The position numbers and the translations under genes were made by a program. The notes below the pieces were generated by a model, which worked only from the letters and a program-made list of their open reading frames with translations, was not told the origin of the DNA and made no database searches. From Solanum dulcamara (lineage: Eukaryota; Streptophyta; Magnoliopsida; Solanales; Solanaceae): a stretch of DNA of 64,000 nucleotides. How positions within the stretch are numbered: position 1 is the first letter of the stretch; every line of letters begins with the position of its first letter. Of this stretch, positions 10,067 to 21,404 are shown in pieces. The stretch covers positions 30,561,246 to 30,625,245 of the forward strand of contig NC_077241.1 of the NCBI RefSeq assembly GCF_947179165.1. Reading direction: 5' to 3'.

Positions 10067-12843
10067 TGTTACACCCCACCCTTTTTAAACTCAGAATGTC
10101 TCATAAGTTCCTTGGACATTATCATGGGAGACGGATATGCTACGACACTATCAAATGACTCCAAGGAGGAGAGGATGTGATACCCCATAGTAGAGAAGGT
10201 TGGAGATGAATTCATAAGAATCCAGAAGGAATTGGAGGCCAAGTAATGAGTCATAGGACTCGACTTATCTACGTAAACTACTAATTTAGAAGTCTTACAT
10301 ACGTGAGTTACTTGATTACATGCCAAGCTTATGTAGCAAGGGTTTCATAGGCTCTTAAAGTGAGACTAGATTACGAACAAGATTACAAACCCACGAGGAG
10401 GAAAACAAAATTGTGCGGGGAATCCAATGGGAGGGTGACACGTGGAAGCACCTAAGCAAGCAGGTGAACCGCCTACTTGGGGTCAAGTAGGTGACCCACC
10501 TTCTTGGGGGAGGTTGGCCCCACTGCCATGTGGCAGCCCCTTCTTTAGCATGTAGATGCGGTGGCCCAATAGGGGCTGGACACGTGTCACCTCTTGGGGC
10601 TAACACGTTTCACACCCTACATCCACATATATGTATGTATATAAATCATATACTTCAGTTTTTTCCTCAAATTTCATCCAAAATAAGAGAAAACAAACCC
10701 TAGAGCTAAGGAGAAAATTGCGACGGCTTGGGAGAAAAATAAGGTAAGTCCTGATTTCGTTCCGTAAATTAAATATATAGCGTATACCAAGATGATATGG
10801 AAGTATTAGATTTTGGTGCAGCCAAAAAATGGACGGCAAACTGCCACGACAATTCAGCACGCTAAAAAAAATTCTGAAGCGCAATTTCGGCGAGTTCTAG
10901 CCAATTTCGGGAAAGGTAAGTTCTTACCCTCTAATTTGAAGTTTATGATGTTAAATTAGGGTGTATTACACACCATAGTGTCTGCTGGAAGTTGGGTAAA
11001 AGGTTTGAAAAGTTTGGCGTTCGAAATAAATGAATTTGGAATCGCTATAGTTAAATAGTTGTCGAAGTAAGGTGATGTGCGTGTGGGGGATACTGCTGGT
11101 TGTGTTGTGGCGTGTTTCAGGGTATAAGATTTCTATAAATGAGGTGGGGTAGCTGCTGGTTACATCCACATGGCCCCCCGCTTCATACGGTTAAAGGTTT
11201 CGCAAAATAGAAACTAGAAACCCTCTTTTGGTATTGTAACTTCGGGCGAGTCGTTTGGAGTTTATATTGTGTAATGTTGCCATGTTATAGATATATGAGC
11301 TTCTGGTTGTATTTTTGGTTGGATGCAGGTGTTAAGTACATGGTTGGGAAATTTGGATAGGGCACATTATAGGGGAGGTGTTGTCCGATTTCCGTTAACC
11401 CTTAACTAGTTGAGAAGGCAAGCGAGGGGATGAATGCTATGAATACTAGTGGGTAGCCTAAATTGCTGAAAAATCTAAGGTTGTTAGTACTCTCCTTATT
11501 TCTGTGTTAAATAGGTTTTGAGGACGACGACGTAAACATGACTAAGGGAAGTCCATAAGAGGTATGTCATGCCTGTCCCTTCTCTTCTTTTGGCATGTCA
11601 TAGAGGTAAGTAAGCAGTGATATAACGCCTAAAGTAATTTCATTCTTGAATGCTCCTTATTCAGTTCTAAATGTTAAAGCTTGTGTGATAGTTAAGATAA
11701 CTTCCTTGAATCTTTTATACACTAAGGACTTACTGAATATACAGACTCCTAGTCATAACACTATTCGAAGACAAATACTCTGGAATTCTTAAGTGAATAG
11801 TCTTACTTTGGTATGTCTAGGAACCTCGAGATGTAATTAATGTAGCCCCTAATGGCACTTAGAGGGCGGCTAGAATGACTATACTGTTACTTGAATTCTT
11901 AGACAATAACTTAGTCCTCTTATATAGTTGAGTCTCGGATAATGATTTAAACTGTGTTTGGTTTCTCACTACTCTAATTCTACTCGTGTATACTGTAACA
12001 CTTCTTCTCCGAGTCCCAGGACGGTTATCAGATTTGTGCAATTCACTACATTGTCCACCGAGCCCTTCACTAGAGGGCCGGGTACGTATGTATATATATG
12101 ATGATGATGTATTATAATAAGGTGGCGATGGCATAGGGCCTGATACTGATACTACATATATGATTCACCGGACCCCTGATGGGGCCGGCTATATTGAAAA
12201 TTTGAGCATGCATGTTTTTGTGATTCACAGGGTACTAGTACATATTTCTGATTTGATAATTGGTTTCCCTGCTTCTCTATTTTTGATATACCTCCAGTTG
12301 TACTATGTTACATTTTACATACTCAGTACATATGTCGTACTGACCCCCTTTCTCGGGCGGCTGCATTCATGCCCGTTGGTACAAATACAGGTTTTGGGAG
12401 TCCGTCAGCTTAGGATTCCATGCAGCTCAGTTGGAAGAGGCTCTATTATATCGAGGCCTAGTTTTGATACTGTCCACTGATGTATAACATTGGTTTGTCC
12501 ATTTGGGGGTACGGCGGAGGCCCTGTCCTGCCATATGTTGTCATTTATATTTTAGAGGTCTGCAGATATGTATATGTGGGTTGTGTATGTCATTGTGATT
12601 AAGCTGGGTCTACATGATATAGGATATATGTTATTATGTTATGGCAGCCTTATCGGCTTGCGTATCCTATCTTGTTGTGACACAAACGAAAAGGGCTACA
12701 GGTTTATGAAAGTATTATCGCCCAGTGGTGCTGTATTACATAATAGTGTTTTATTTATAGTTCAATTTGACCACAGCTGATAGCTAGGTATACAGAAGGT
12801 CCAGTCGGACCCCAGTCGCGGCCTACGGGGTTGGGTCGTGACA
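10067..12843 (+). mobile_element. 3' LTR of element II (2,777 bp, complete)
   Basis: Runs from TGTTACACCCCACCC after the PPT to GGGTTGGGTCGTGACA. The promoter region is at 10440-10650, splice-donor-like sites at about 10741 (AAGGTAAGTCC) and 10914 (AAAGGTAAGTTC), and the hairpin pair at about 12325-12365. The 5 bases after it are TTCAT. The matching target-site copy cannot be checked because the 5' LTR is truncated. The LTR sits inside a minus LTR that resumes at 12844. Confidence 0.92.
10440..10650 (+). promoter_or_regulatory. LTR promoter region of element II
   Basis: CACCTACTTGACCCC/AAGTAGG hairpin block (10465-10510), GCCACATGGCAG, GGCCCAATAGGG (CCAAT-type, 10563), GGACACGTGTCACC (G-box, 10578), AACACGTTTCAC (10602), then CATATATGTATGTATATAAA (TATA, 10626). 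G-box/ABRE elements are known binding sites for bZIP and bHLH factors. Stress or light control of this LTR is inference only. Confidence 0.55.
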
Positions 12844-13726
12844 TTCATACCATCATGGTATACCCTAGACAATTAATTCATGGAATGAAATCTGAGAACT
12901 TACCTTTTTCCACTCTAAATTTGTGGCCTTCTCTCTCTACCTCTCTAGTTTCTTCTCTTCCTTTCTCTCTTATTCTTGAGTTTCTAGAGAAGTATAGAAC
13001 TTGATGAGTCATAGGACACATATATATAGGCTACTTTTAGGGGTGACACATGTCAAGCACTAAGTGGTGACACATGTCAAACACTAAGTAGTGACACATG
13101 TCAAGTCCTGATTGGGCCAACACATCCCTTCCTCCAATCAAGGGCTGCCACATGGCATGTGGAGACCACCACCTTTGCTCTAGCTTCTGCCACATGGCAC
13201 TCTCTCATGCTGCCACGTGGCACTCTCTTATACTGCCATGTGTCACCTTCTTTTCCCCCTCGTGGGTTCGTAATCTCTTCTTCTTTTACGAATCTATGTA
13301 ATTCTTGCTACCTAAGCTTGGTACGTACTTAAGTAGCTTAAATATGTAAAATTTCCAAGTTGGTAGCTTACGTATATAACACATCTAAGTTAATAGCTTA
13401 CACAAGTAAGTCGGGTCCTAGGACTCACTACTTGGCCTCCAATTCCTTCCAGATTCCTATAACTTTATTTCCAATCTTCCCTGCCATGGGTTATCACATT
13501 TTCCTTTTCTTAGAGTTGTTTGATAGCGTTATAGCCTATCCATCTCACATGGTAACTTCTAAGAAGCTTTCAAGAACTTAGGAATCTTTCAAGAAACTTA
13601 AGAAGCTTTAAGAAACCTTAGGAAACCTTAAAAAACTTAAGAGGCTTACGATCCTTCCATGAAACTTAAGCTCCTTTCAAGAGACTTAAGAACATGTTCC
13701 AAGGTACAAAAGTATGGGGTGTAATA
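12844..13726 (-). mobile_element. Minus LTR fragment (start portion)
   Basis: Minus reading starts TATTACACCCCATAC at 13726 and runs through the promoter part of the LTR. Three copies of a ~24-bp GTGACACATGTCAA repeat lie at about 13043-13110. It is interrupted at 12844 by the end of element II's LTR. It is the 3' LTR belonging to the integrase remnant at 13727-14022. A run of short AAGAAACTTAAGAAGCTT-type repeats sits at 13560-13700. Confidence 0.8.
13043..13115. repeat. Three ~24-bp G-box-type tandem repeats in LTR
   Basis: GGTGACACATGTCAAGCACT, GTGACACATGTCAAACACT and GTGACACATGTCAAGTCCT in direct tandem. A comparable run with GACACGTGTC occurs in E's LTR at 54112-54178, so the number of G-box-like units varies between LTR copies. 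Confidence 0.75.
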
Positions 13727-14022
13727 GCCATTTCCTAGGTACGTAACCTTCTAATCTGCCGATCGAAGATGGCGATAAGTTGCTCCTCATAGGATAATTC
13801 TTCTGCTACATGGACCTTTTCCATGGGAAATTTTCTGGAAGGGTCATCTATACCTTTGCGAAGCCTTAACATAAGAGAGACTGGGTGTACTACATATAAA
13901 TATAATGGTACGTCCAACTCATAGGCAACTCTACCTATCCTATGAATAATCTGATAAGGACCAACGCATCTTGGTCCAAGGTTCCCTTTCTTGCCAAATT
14001 TTATTACACCTTTCAATGGTGA
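13727..14022 (-). pseudogene. Integrase C-terminal domain remnant
   Basis: Open minus-strand frame with SPLKGVIKFGKKGNL, VGPYQIIHRIGRVAYELDVP (GPY/F module), LRKGIDDPSRKFPMEKVHV and ELSYEEQLIAIFDRQIRRLR, the start of a chromodomain-like tail. It is cut at its N-terminal side by the minus LTR inserted at 14023 (TSD GGTGA on this side). It joins directly to an LTR at 13726 without the usual PPT, so an internal deletion is present. Confidence 0.85.
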
Positions 14023-15812
14023 TGTCACGACCCAACCCCATAGGCCGCAATTAGGGTCCGACTTGGACCCTCCGTATAACTAACTATCAGTTATGGTCAA
14101 ATTAAATGGTAAATAAAACAATATCATGTAACAGAGCCCTCTTGGGCGATAATATTTTCATAAACCTGTAGCCTTTTTCGTGTGTGTCGTAACATGAAAG
14201 GGCATGCAAGCCGACAAGGCTGTCATAACATAATAACATATAACATACATCATGGAGACCCACCTGAATCAAACTGATATACCCAACCCACATATACATG
14301 TCTGTCGACCTCTAACAATATCAATGACAACATATGGCAGGACAGGGCCCCCACTATACCTCTAAATAACAAAATAATACTATATATCAACGGCCAATGC
14401 CAAAAACTAGGCTCCGCTACAATGGAGCCTTTTCCAACTGAGCTGAGCGGGATCCTAAGATGACGGACTCCTAAAACCTATACCTGTACCTGTGGGTATG
14501 AAACACAACCTCCTCTGAGAAAAAGGGGGTCAGTACGACATATGTACTGAGTATATAAAACAATACGACTAGAGACATATTTGAAATAGAGAAGCAGAGG
14601 ATAAAATATCAAATCAGAAACCTATACCTGGAGAAGTAAAATCATGCATGCTTAAATTTTTAATATAGCAGGCCCTATCAGGGATCCGGTGAATCATAAC
14701 TGTAGTAACATCACTTCCTTATTATAACACATCATCATATCATTATATATACACATATATACTGGGCCCTCTAGTGAGGGCGCAATGAACAATGCAGTGG
14801 AATTGTGGATGATAACTATTCCCGGCCCTGGGGTCGACAAAAAAAGTGTTATAGTATGCATGAGTAGAGTAGTGAGAAACAAAATACAGTTTAAATCATT
14901 AACGGAGACTCAATGAAGTCGTCAGGCAAATCATCCCTGGATATTAGGGTAGAAAGTATCTGACGTATACCCTCTAAATGTCACTAAGGACTATGTAAAA
15001 AAGAGTTTTGCAAATCTTAGACTTATACCAGTATGAAATATCTTATAGGAGTCTGAGCGTTGGTTATTTGAGAGCCTTTATTTTTACAAAAAAGAGCTTA
15101 GTCGAATCAATCGTTATACAGTTATATAGAAGACTCGAGGAGTAGGAGTTTAACTACTTTAAAAGTCTTAACATACAGAAGTGATTCAGAGTCCTGAAGT
15201 CATATTCAGAACCTAAGAGTGAAGTTTCCCCAAAGCTTTTATCATCCATAGCCTACATCTAATACATGCCAAAAGAAAGAGAAAAGATAGGCTTTACATA
15301 CCTATGTCAAAAACATACCAATAGAAGCTTCACATACCTCTTATGGGTTACTCTTTATCCTATTTGCCTCGTCATCCTTTAAACCTAAGTAACATAAAAG
15401 CAATATGAGTATTAACAACCCTTGGCTTTCCAGCACCTTAGGCTACACATAATTATTCATAGAACTCAACCCTTCGCTTGCTTTCTCGACTAGTTTCTTA
15501 ACTAGTTAAAGAGTTTACGAAAATCAGGCAGCACCTCCCCTATAATGTGCCCTATCTGAATTTCCAATTCCACTCCTAATACCAACAGCCAACCAACAAC
15601 AACCTGCAATATATGTTTAAGTAGTTCATATCAACAATATACAACATAAACTCCAAACGACTTATTCGGAGCTACGATACCAAAATAGGGTATCTAGCCT
15701 TTATTTTGTAGAACCTTTAATTATATGAAATGAGGGGTCGTGTGGCTTCAACCAGCAGCACCCCTACCCCTTATATAACACATTTAGGTCATGAAACAAC
15801 ACACCACACCCC
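14023..15812 (-). mobile_element. Minus LTR fragment inserted in integrase remnant
   Basis: Plus reading starts TGTCACGACCCAACCCCATAGG at 14023 and follows the family LTR: hairpin pair near 14520-14560, AAAGGGCATGCAAGCCGACAAGGC near 14197. It fades out near 15812 (CACACCCCTGCAATAA), with no LTR start on the right, so it is 5'-truncated. Confidence 0.85.
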
Positions 15813-16091
15813 TGCAATAAACTTACCTTATATATTCAACTCAAACTGCACCTGTTACATTGTCTTGTTTACTTCCCTCAACTATAACTCGTCATAATGA
15901 TGGCAAAGTTTTCCATTCCGTATATACAAATTAGGTGGTAGCCTACAACTAATGCACACACATAGGAAATTTCAATAGGACCTACATTCCTATAGGCGAT
16001 CATTCCCTCGTCCGATTCGATGATATAAGAAGTGAAGTGTGCTCCCCGTCATCATCTATCTGCTATTTACTCGTTTGCCCTTCATCATCTT
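15813..16091. other. Unassigned sequence between LTR fragments
   Basis: About 280 bases that I cannot align to any LTR or internal region in the window. No useful open frame, tRNA-like fold or repeat was seen. Part of it may be a diverged LTR piece (ATAACTCGTCATAATGATGG resembles internal-region wording) or a small remnant of pre-insertion DNA. Confidence 0.4.
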
Positions 16092-16260
16092 TGTTACACC
16101 CCACACTTTTGAGCTTGGAATGTCCCTTAAGTTCTTAGAAGTTATCAAGTGAGTCGGATAATCTACCACACTATCAAACAACTCCAAGAAAGGGAGAATG
16201 TGATACCTCATAGTAAGGAAAGTTGGAAATAGGGTCAAGAGAAGTCGAAAGGGTCGAAAG
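16092..16260 (+). mobile_element. Small plus LTR start fragment
   Basis: TGTTACACCCCACACTTTTGAGC followed by the usual first ~165 bases of the LTR (GAATGTGATACCTCATAGTAAGG). It breaks off where minus LTR sequence begins at about 16261. Confidence 0.8.
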
Positions 16261-16498
16261 TTGCCTGCACCGAACTCTAATTTTATTTTACTAATACTTC
16301 CATATCATCGTGGTATATGCTATATAATTAATTTCCGAAATGAAATCAGGACTTACCTTATTTTTCTCCTTAGTCGTCGCAATTTTCTCTCTAGATTAAG
16401 TTTTGTTCATCTATTTCCATTTGCTGGAAATTTGATGAAGGAAGCTGGAGTATATGATACATATCCATACATATATGTGGCCCTAGGGTGTGACACAT
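16261..16498 (-). mobile_element. Distal part of element III 3' LTR
   Basis: Plus reading TTGCCTGCACCGAACTC...ACTAATACTTCCATATCATCG matches 85-300 of the window (minus LTR of element I). It ends GTGTGACACAT at the insertion point of solo LTR M. The LTR resumes at 20214. Confidence 0.8.
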
Positions 16499-16879
16499 TG
16501 TTATACCCTGCACTTTTGAACCTTAACACATGTCCTTAATTGTCTTGAAAGTAGCCATGAGACCCTTAATGTCCACACACATCAAACAACTCTAAGAAAA
16601 GAAGATTGTGATACCTCGCCAGAGGGAAGGTTGGAAATAGAGTCATAAGAATCCGGGAAGAGTTGGAGGCTAAGAAATGAGTCGTAGGACTCGATTTACC
16701 TGCGTAAGCCACTATGTTAAGATTCTTATACACTTAAGTTTCTTAAGGTTATATCAATCTTACGTAGTGCGGATTACATCAGCTCTTAATATAAGACGAG
16801 ATTACGAACCCACAGAGAAGAGGAGAAGGTGACATGTGGCAGCAAAATGAGGTGCCATGTGGCAGCCTAGGGAAGTGCC

Positions 16880-17065
16880 ACTGGCAGAAGGTGACCCACC
16901 TTCTTCAGGTCAAGTAGGTGACCCACCTACTTGGGGGTGGGCCCCACCAAGGACACGTGGCAGCCCTGGAGGCTAAGGGTGGATCCGTGGGCTAATAAGG
17001 GCTTGACACGTGTCACCCTTAGGGGATGACACCTGTCATTTCCTAAGGGACCCTATATATGTATG
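16880..17065 (+). promoter_or_regulatory. LTR promoter region of solo LTR M
   Basis: AGTAGGTGACCCACCTACTT hairpin block (about 16912-16932), GGACACGTGGCAGC (16951), CTTGACACGTGTCACCC (17002) and CCTATATATGTATG as TATA (17052). Same order as in the other LTRs. Confidence 0.55.
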
Positions 17066-19162
17066 TTAATGACTCTTGAGTCATTTGGAGTCCAAAAATC
17101 AGCCAAATTATAGAGAGAAATGTGAGAGAAAGAGAGCTCACAACAGCAGCCACAAATTGAAGGAAATGAAGGTAAGTTCTTCACTTTTCTTCCGTGAATT
17201 AATTATCCACGGTGTTCCCTAAGTACGTGGATATATATATATGTGATTTATGATGTTTATGGAATAAAAAATTCAGCTTTATGATTGGAAATTTGGAAGA
17301 AAAGAAGAAGAGAAAAACATTGAAGGGCAAAGAGGGAGCTACGGGTTTGGACCTCTTTGAGGTAAGCCCCGACTTTCGTTCCATGAATTAATTATTTATG
17401 GTATACCACGGTTGTATAACGATGTTTAATAGCTTAAAATCATAATTTGGAGTAGTGAAGAAGTGTCAAAAATAGTCCACTCCGTTTCAGCACGGCAAAA
17501 GATTTTCGAAGCAAGTTTTAGCTAGTTTTAGCTAATTTCGGGTAAGGTAAGGTCTTACCCTTTAATTTGAAGTTTATTATGTTATTATAGGTTGTATTAA
17601 ACACCTTTTTGTCTGCTGGAAGTTGGGGAAAAGGTTTGAAAAGTTCGGCGTTCAAAATAAGATAAATTGTAGTCGTTATAGTCGAATTGTCGTCGAAGTA
17701 AGGCGTTGTTCTTGTGAGTTGCTGCTGCAGGGGTGTGATGTGTTCTGGCAGGGCCTAAATATGTTCTAATGTGGGTTAGGTTTCTGCTGGTCAAATCCAT
17801 GTGACCCCTCATTGCGTATAATTAAAGGCATTATAAAATAAAAGCTAGACGCCCTATTGTGATATCATATTTTTGAACAAGTCGTTTGGAGTTTATGTTA
17901 TATATTGTTGGTGTGAATTGCTGCAGGTTGTTGTTGTTGGTTGGATGTTGGTCTTAGGGACCTAATTGGAAATTCATATAGGGCACATTATAGGGGAGGT
18001 TCTGCCCAATTTTCGTTCATGCCTTAACAAACTAAAGAACTAGTTGAGGAAACGACTAAGGAAATAGATTCCATTGATACTAAGGTGTAACCTAAGATGA
18101 TGGGAAGTTAAGAAGGGTTGATAGTCATATTACCTTTATGTTGGATAGGTTCGAAGGACGACGAGACGAACAGGATAAGGAGTAACTCAAACAAGGTATG
18201 TGAAGCTTTCTTTTGGCGTGTCTTTGGAATAAGTATGTTGAGCTATATTTCTTTTCTTTGGGCATATCTTAGATGTAAGTTATGAATGATATGTATGTGA
18301 TATTTGGGATTCAATCCATTCTTAAATCCCTGAATATAAGTTGAAACTCTCGTTTAATTTTTGATGTTAGAACTCCTGCAATAGCTGGGCTATTGCCTTT
18401 AAGTCTTCTATGTGATGAAAAATAGTACATGTAAAGCCTATATCTTATTTCCTTTGGAATGGCTTAATTTTAAGTAAAATGATATATGATATGGGTTTAG
18501 AGGTAATTCCAGTTATGAGCTCTGAGTGTAACTCATGACTTGTAGTCACTTCTGAACATTCAGAGTCTGAAAGTAATCAAATTACTATTCTCGAGCCTGC
18601 TATATAATGAATAGTAAGTGGAGGTACCAGCTCTTCTTTTTAAAGGCTCTGAAATGATAAATGTGTCTGATTGCGTAAGTTGAGTCTTTGACTAGATAAA
18701 TTATGTTTCTGATTACATAGACTATATTTTTGATTACATAAATTGTGTGGCATTATCTTGATGCATGTCTGTGATCCCTAAAGCCCCAACTGATGTAAGC
18801 CCTAATGACATCAAAAGGGGTACCTCGGATAATTACTTCCCTGGTCTTCAGGTGATGGTTGACTTGACTATTTCATCGAGTCTCAAATAATGACTTAGTT
18901 GCATATGGTTTCTCACTGCTCTACTCGTGCATACTGTAATACATCCTTCCTCGAGTCCCACGATGGGCCGGGAATATTATCGTGCACAGTTTTACTACTA
19001 CTTTCACCGCATCCTGAGCCGTATGTGTATAGTTCCACGCATGAGGAGATGATTCTGTACGTGAGGCGTGATATATGTTATATGTTATGATGATATGATT
19101 ATTCACTGAGTCCCGGGCCAGCTGTAATATGATAGTATATGTGGCAAAATAAGGAAGGAACA

Positions 19163-19330
19163 CCGAGTCCCTTCTTAGAGGGCCGAGTACGGTATGTATA
19201 TTATGATGGTACGCTATAGATATACACCACTCCATACACCGATTCCCTCCTTAGAGGGTCGGGTACGGTATGTATATTATGATGGTACGCTATAGACGTA
19301 CACCACTCCATTGACCGAGTCCCTCACTAC
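19163..19330. repeat. 76-bp tandem repeat in solo LTR M
   Basis: Two full units and the start of a third, each beginning CCGA(G/T)TCCCT at 19163, 19239 and 19315 and containing GGTATGTATATTATGATGG and GGTACGCTATAGA. It belongs to a wider LTR zone of loosely repeated 'CCGAGTCCC...GGGCCG' blocks. Confidence 0.8.
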
Positions 19331-20213
19331 AGGGGCCAAATACATTATGTAGGCATGCATATGAGATTAGAGTGATACATTTGCGACCCCGAGCCCTATA
19401 GTGAACCGGATGTAATACAATGACATACATGATAAGATTATACCGTATACAATGATATGATACCGTTTACGATGATATGATGAAATAAAATACATGATGA
19501 TACGATGACATATGAATATGAGAAAATGCTTATAACACCGAGTTCACTAGAGGGTCGAGCACAACGTATGATGATGTGTATGATTTACGTGTCCTAAGGT
19601 GCAAGTACAATAATTTGTTAAGTTGTTATACTTGCCCCCTGCATCCCTATTTCAGTTATGGCCTAAGTTATAATGTGTTATGCTTTACATACTCAGTACG
19701 TATATCGTACTGACCCTCCTTTTCTCGGGAGGCTGTGCTTCATGCCCGCAGGTACAGATGTTCATTTTGGAGACTGGTCAGCTTAGAAGTTCCTCTCAAC
19801 TATGTCGGAAGTGCTTCACTATCCTAGAGCCTAATATTTGATACTGGTTATTTAATGTATATATTTATTTATTCACGGGTACGACGGGGGCCCTATCCCG
19901 ACATATGATACAGTTATTACTCTTAGAGGTCTGTAGACATGTGTATGTGGGTTATTTGTAAGTTTGTTTCAGTTGCGCTCAGATGACATATTGCAAATGT
20001 TTTCGTGGTGTGGCAGCCTAGTCGGCTCGCATGCTCTTTTCTGTTATGATAAAAGTAATAAGGCTACAGGTTTATGAAAAAAAAGTTTTTGACCCATTGG
20101 GGTTTGTGTATGGTATCACATCACACACAGTTCAACTTAAGGGTAGCTGATAGATATGCATAAGAGGTTCCAGGTCGGACCCCAGTCGTGGCCTATGGGG
20201 TTGGGTCGCGATA

Positions 20214-20753
20214 CACGTGTCAGCCCCAAGAGGTGACACGTGTCCAGCCCCTATTGGGCCACCACATCTATATACTGAAGGAGGGGCTGCTATATGGCAG
20301 TGGGGCCCACCTCCCCCAAGTAGGTGGGTCACCTAGTTGACCCGAAGAAGGTGGGTCACCTGCTTTCTTAGGTGCTGCGACGTGTCACCCTCCCATTGGC
20401 TGCCCCACACAATTTTTTTTCCTCCTCATAGGTTCGTAATCTCATTCATAATCTTGTCTCACTTTAAGAACCTATGAAACTCTTGCTATGCAAGCTTGGT
20501 ATGTAATCAAGTAACTCACGTATGTAAGACTTCTAAATTAGTAGTTTACGTAGATAAGTTGAGTCCTACGACTCGTTACTTGGCCTCCAACTCCTTCCGA
20601 CTTCTCTTGACCCTATTTCCCACCTTCCCTACCATGGGGTGTCATATTTTCCCTTCTTAGAGTTGTTCAATAGGTTCGTAACTTAAGTGGCTAACATACT
20701 AGCTTCTAAGTAACTTAAGGAACCTTTCGAGTTCAAAGATGTGGGGTGTAACA
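20214..20753 (-). mobile_element. Proximal part of element III 3' LTR
   Basis: Minus reading starts TGTTACACCCCACATC at 20753 right after the PPT and runs through the hairpin block (20310-20360) and G-box to the M insertion site at 20214. Confidence 0.88.
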
Positions 20754-20769
20754 TCCTTCCCCCATTTAG
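20754..20769 (-). promoter_or_regulatory. Polypurine tract of element III
   Basis: Minus strand CTAAATGGGGGAAGGA directly before the LTR start. Same as G (48240-48255). Confidence 0.9.
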
Positions 20770-20888
20770 AACATTCATCCCCGAATGTTAAATGCAACTT
20801 CCTTTAAGACTTTATATAAATTATCGAGGGGTTCCTTTCCTTTATGCAATCACATACATTTCCATCTATATTATTAACATACGAGTTC

Positions 20889-21332
20889 TCAAGAGTTGGA
20901 GTTACCTATAGATATCGCGAATAGGTATGGATACCTGTACTTCATGTCCTCTTCGGCCTCCCAAGTCATTTTCTCCCGATTTCTATTCTGCCACAGCACC
21001 TTAATCGAGGCTACGTCCTTAGTTCGCAATCTCTTAATCTGCCAATCCAGGATGGTGACTGGCTATTCTTCGTAGGCTAGTTCTTCAGTGACCTGGATGT
21101 CATCCACGGAATGTACTCGGGACGGGTCCCTTACATATTTGCGAAGCATTGATATATGGAAAACTGGATGTACTGCTTCTAGGTCAGCTGGCATGTCTAA
21201 TTCATAGGCAAGCTTGCCTATTCGGCATAGGATCAAGTAAGGGCCAATGTATCTCAGACTCAACTTCCCTTTCTTGTCGAATCTCATTACTCCTTTCATG
21301 GGAGACATTTTCAAGAACACCCATTCACCCAC
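20889..21332 (-). pseudogene. pol: Integrase C-terminal domain and chromodomain-like tail (element III)
   Basis: The frame 21063-21332 has GEWVFLKMSPMKGVMRFDKK, LRYIGPYLILCRIGKLAYEL (GPY/F module, residues 30-32) and VFHISMLRKYVRDPSRVHSV. After a TAG at about 21062 the same frame continues with PVTILDWQIKRLRTKDVASI, VLWQNRNREKMTWEAEEDM and YPYLF, ending at the TGA at 20889-20891. This tail matches the chromodomain-like region of Tekay-type chromoviruses, which is thought to guide insertion to heterochromatin. The PPT lies about 120 bases beyond the stop. Confidence 0.85.
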
Positions 21333-21404
21333 TTAAAACTCCAATGGTTGACGTCGACTGTCTGCGTATGACTTCTATCGACTTTGGGCAGTTAATAATC
21401 TTTC

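Larger units (their letters stand above)
4271..12843 (+). mobile_element. Element II: plus-strand LARD-like Ty3/gypsy element
   Basis: 5' LTR stub (4271-5467), PBS (5472-5483), 4.6 kb internal region with almost no open frame (5468-10066), PPT (10053-10066) and an essentially full 3' LTR (10067-12843). The shared LTR part (about 1.2 kb) looks about 96% identical by eye between the two ends, so both ends come from one insertion. The internal region holds a non-coding leader module, an internal polypurine-like tract, an antisense 5S-derived segment, two degenerate copies of an integrase segment and an integrase C-terminal remnant. It needs proteins from an autonomous partner such as an intact relative of element III. 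Confidence 0.85.
16499..20213 (+). mobile_element. Solo LTR M (3,715 bp) with target-site duplication
   Basis: Starts TGTTATACCCTGCAC and ends GGGTTGGGTCGCGATA (the terminal CA has mutated). It is flanked by CACAT (16494-16498) and CACGT (20214-20218), a 5-bp target-site duplication with one change. Removing it rejoins a normal minus LTR through GTGACAC(A/G)TGTCAG. No internal region or second LTR is present, which is the sign of a solo LTR left by LTR-LTR recombination. Promoter motifs lie at 16880-17065, donors at about 17170, 17360 and 17541, and a 76-bp tandem repeat at 19163-19330. Confidence 0.92.

Noticed and set aside
12160..12480. 106-codon plus-strand frame in the element II LTR
   Set aside because: It spans the conserved hairpin pair, and the matching frame is broken in most other LTRs, so RNA or DNA structure and not protein explains conservation.
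16056..16539. Frames across the junction of plus and minus LTR fragments
   Set aside because: They cross a junction between unrelated orientations at about 16260 and are chance products.
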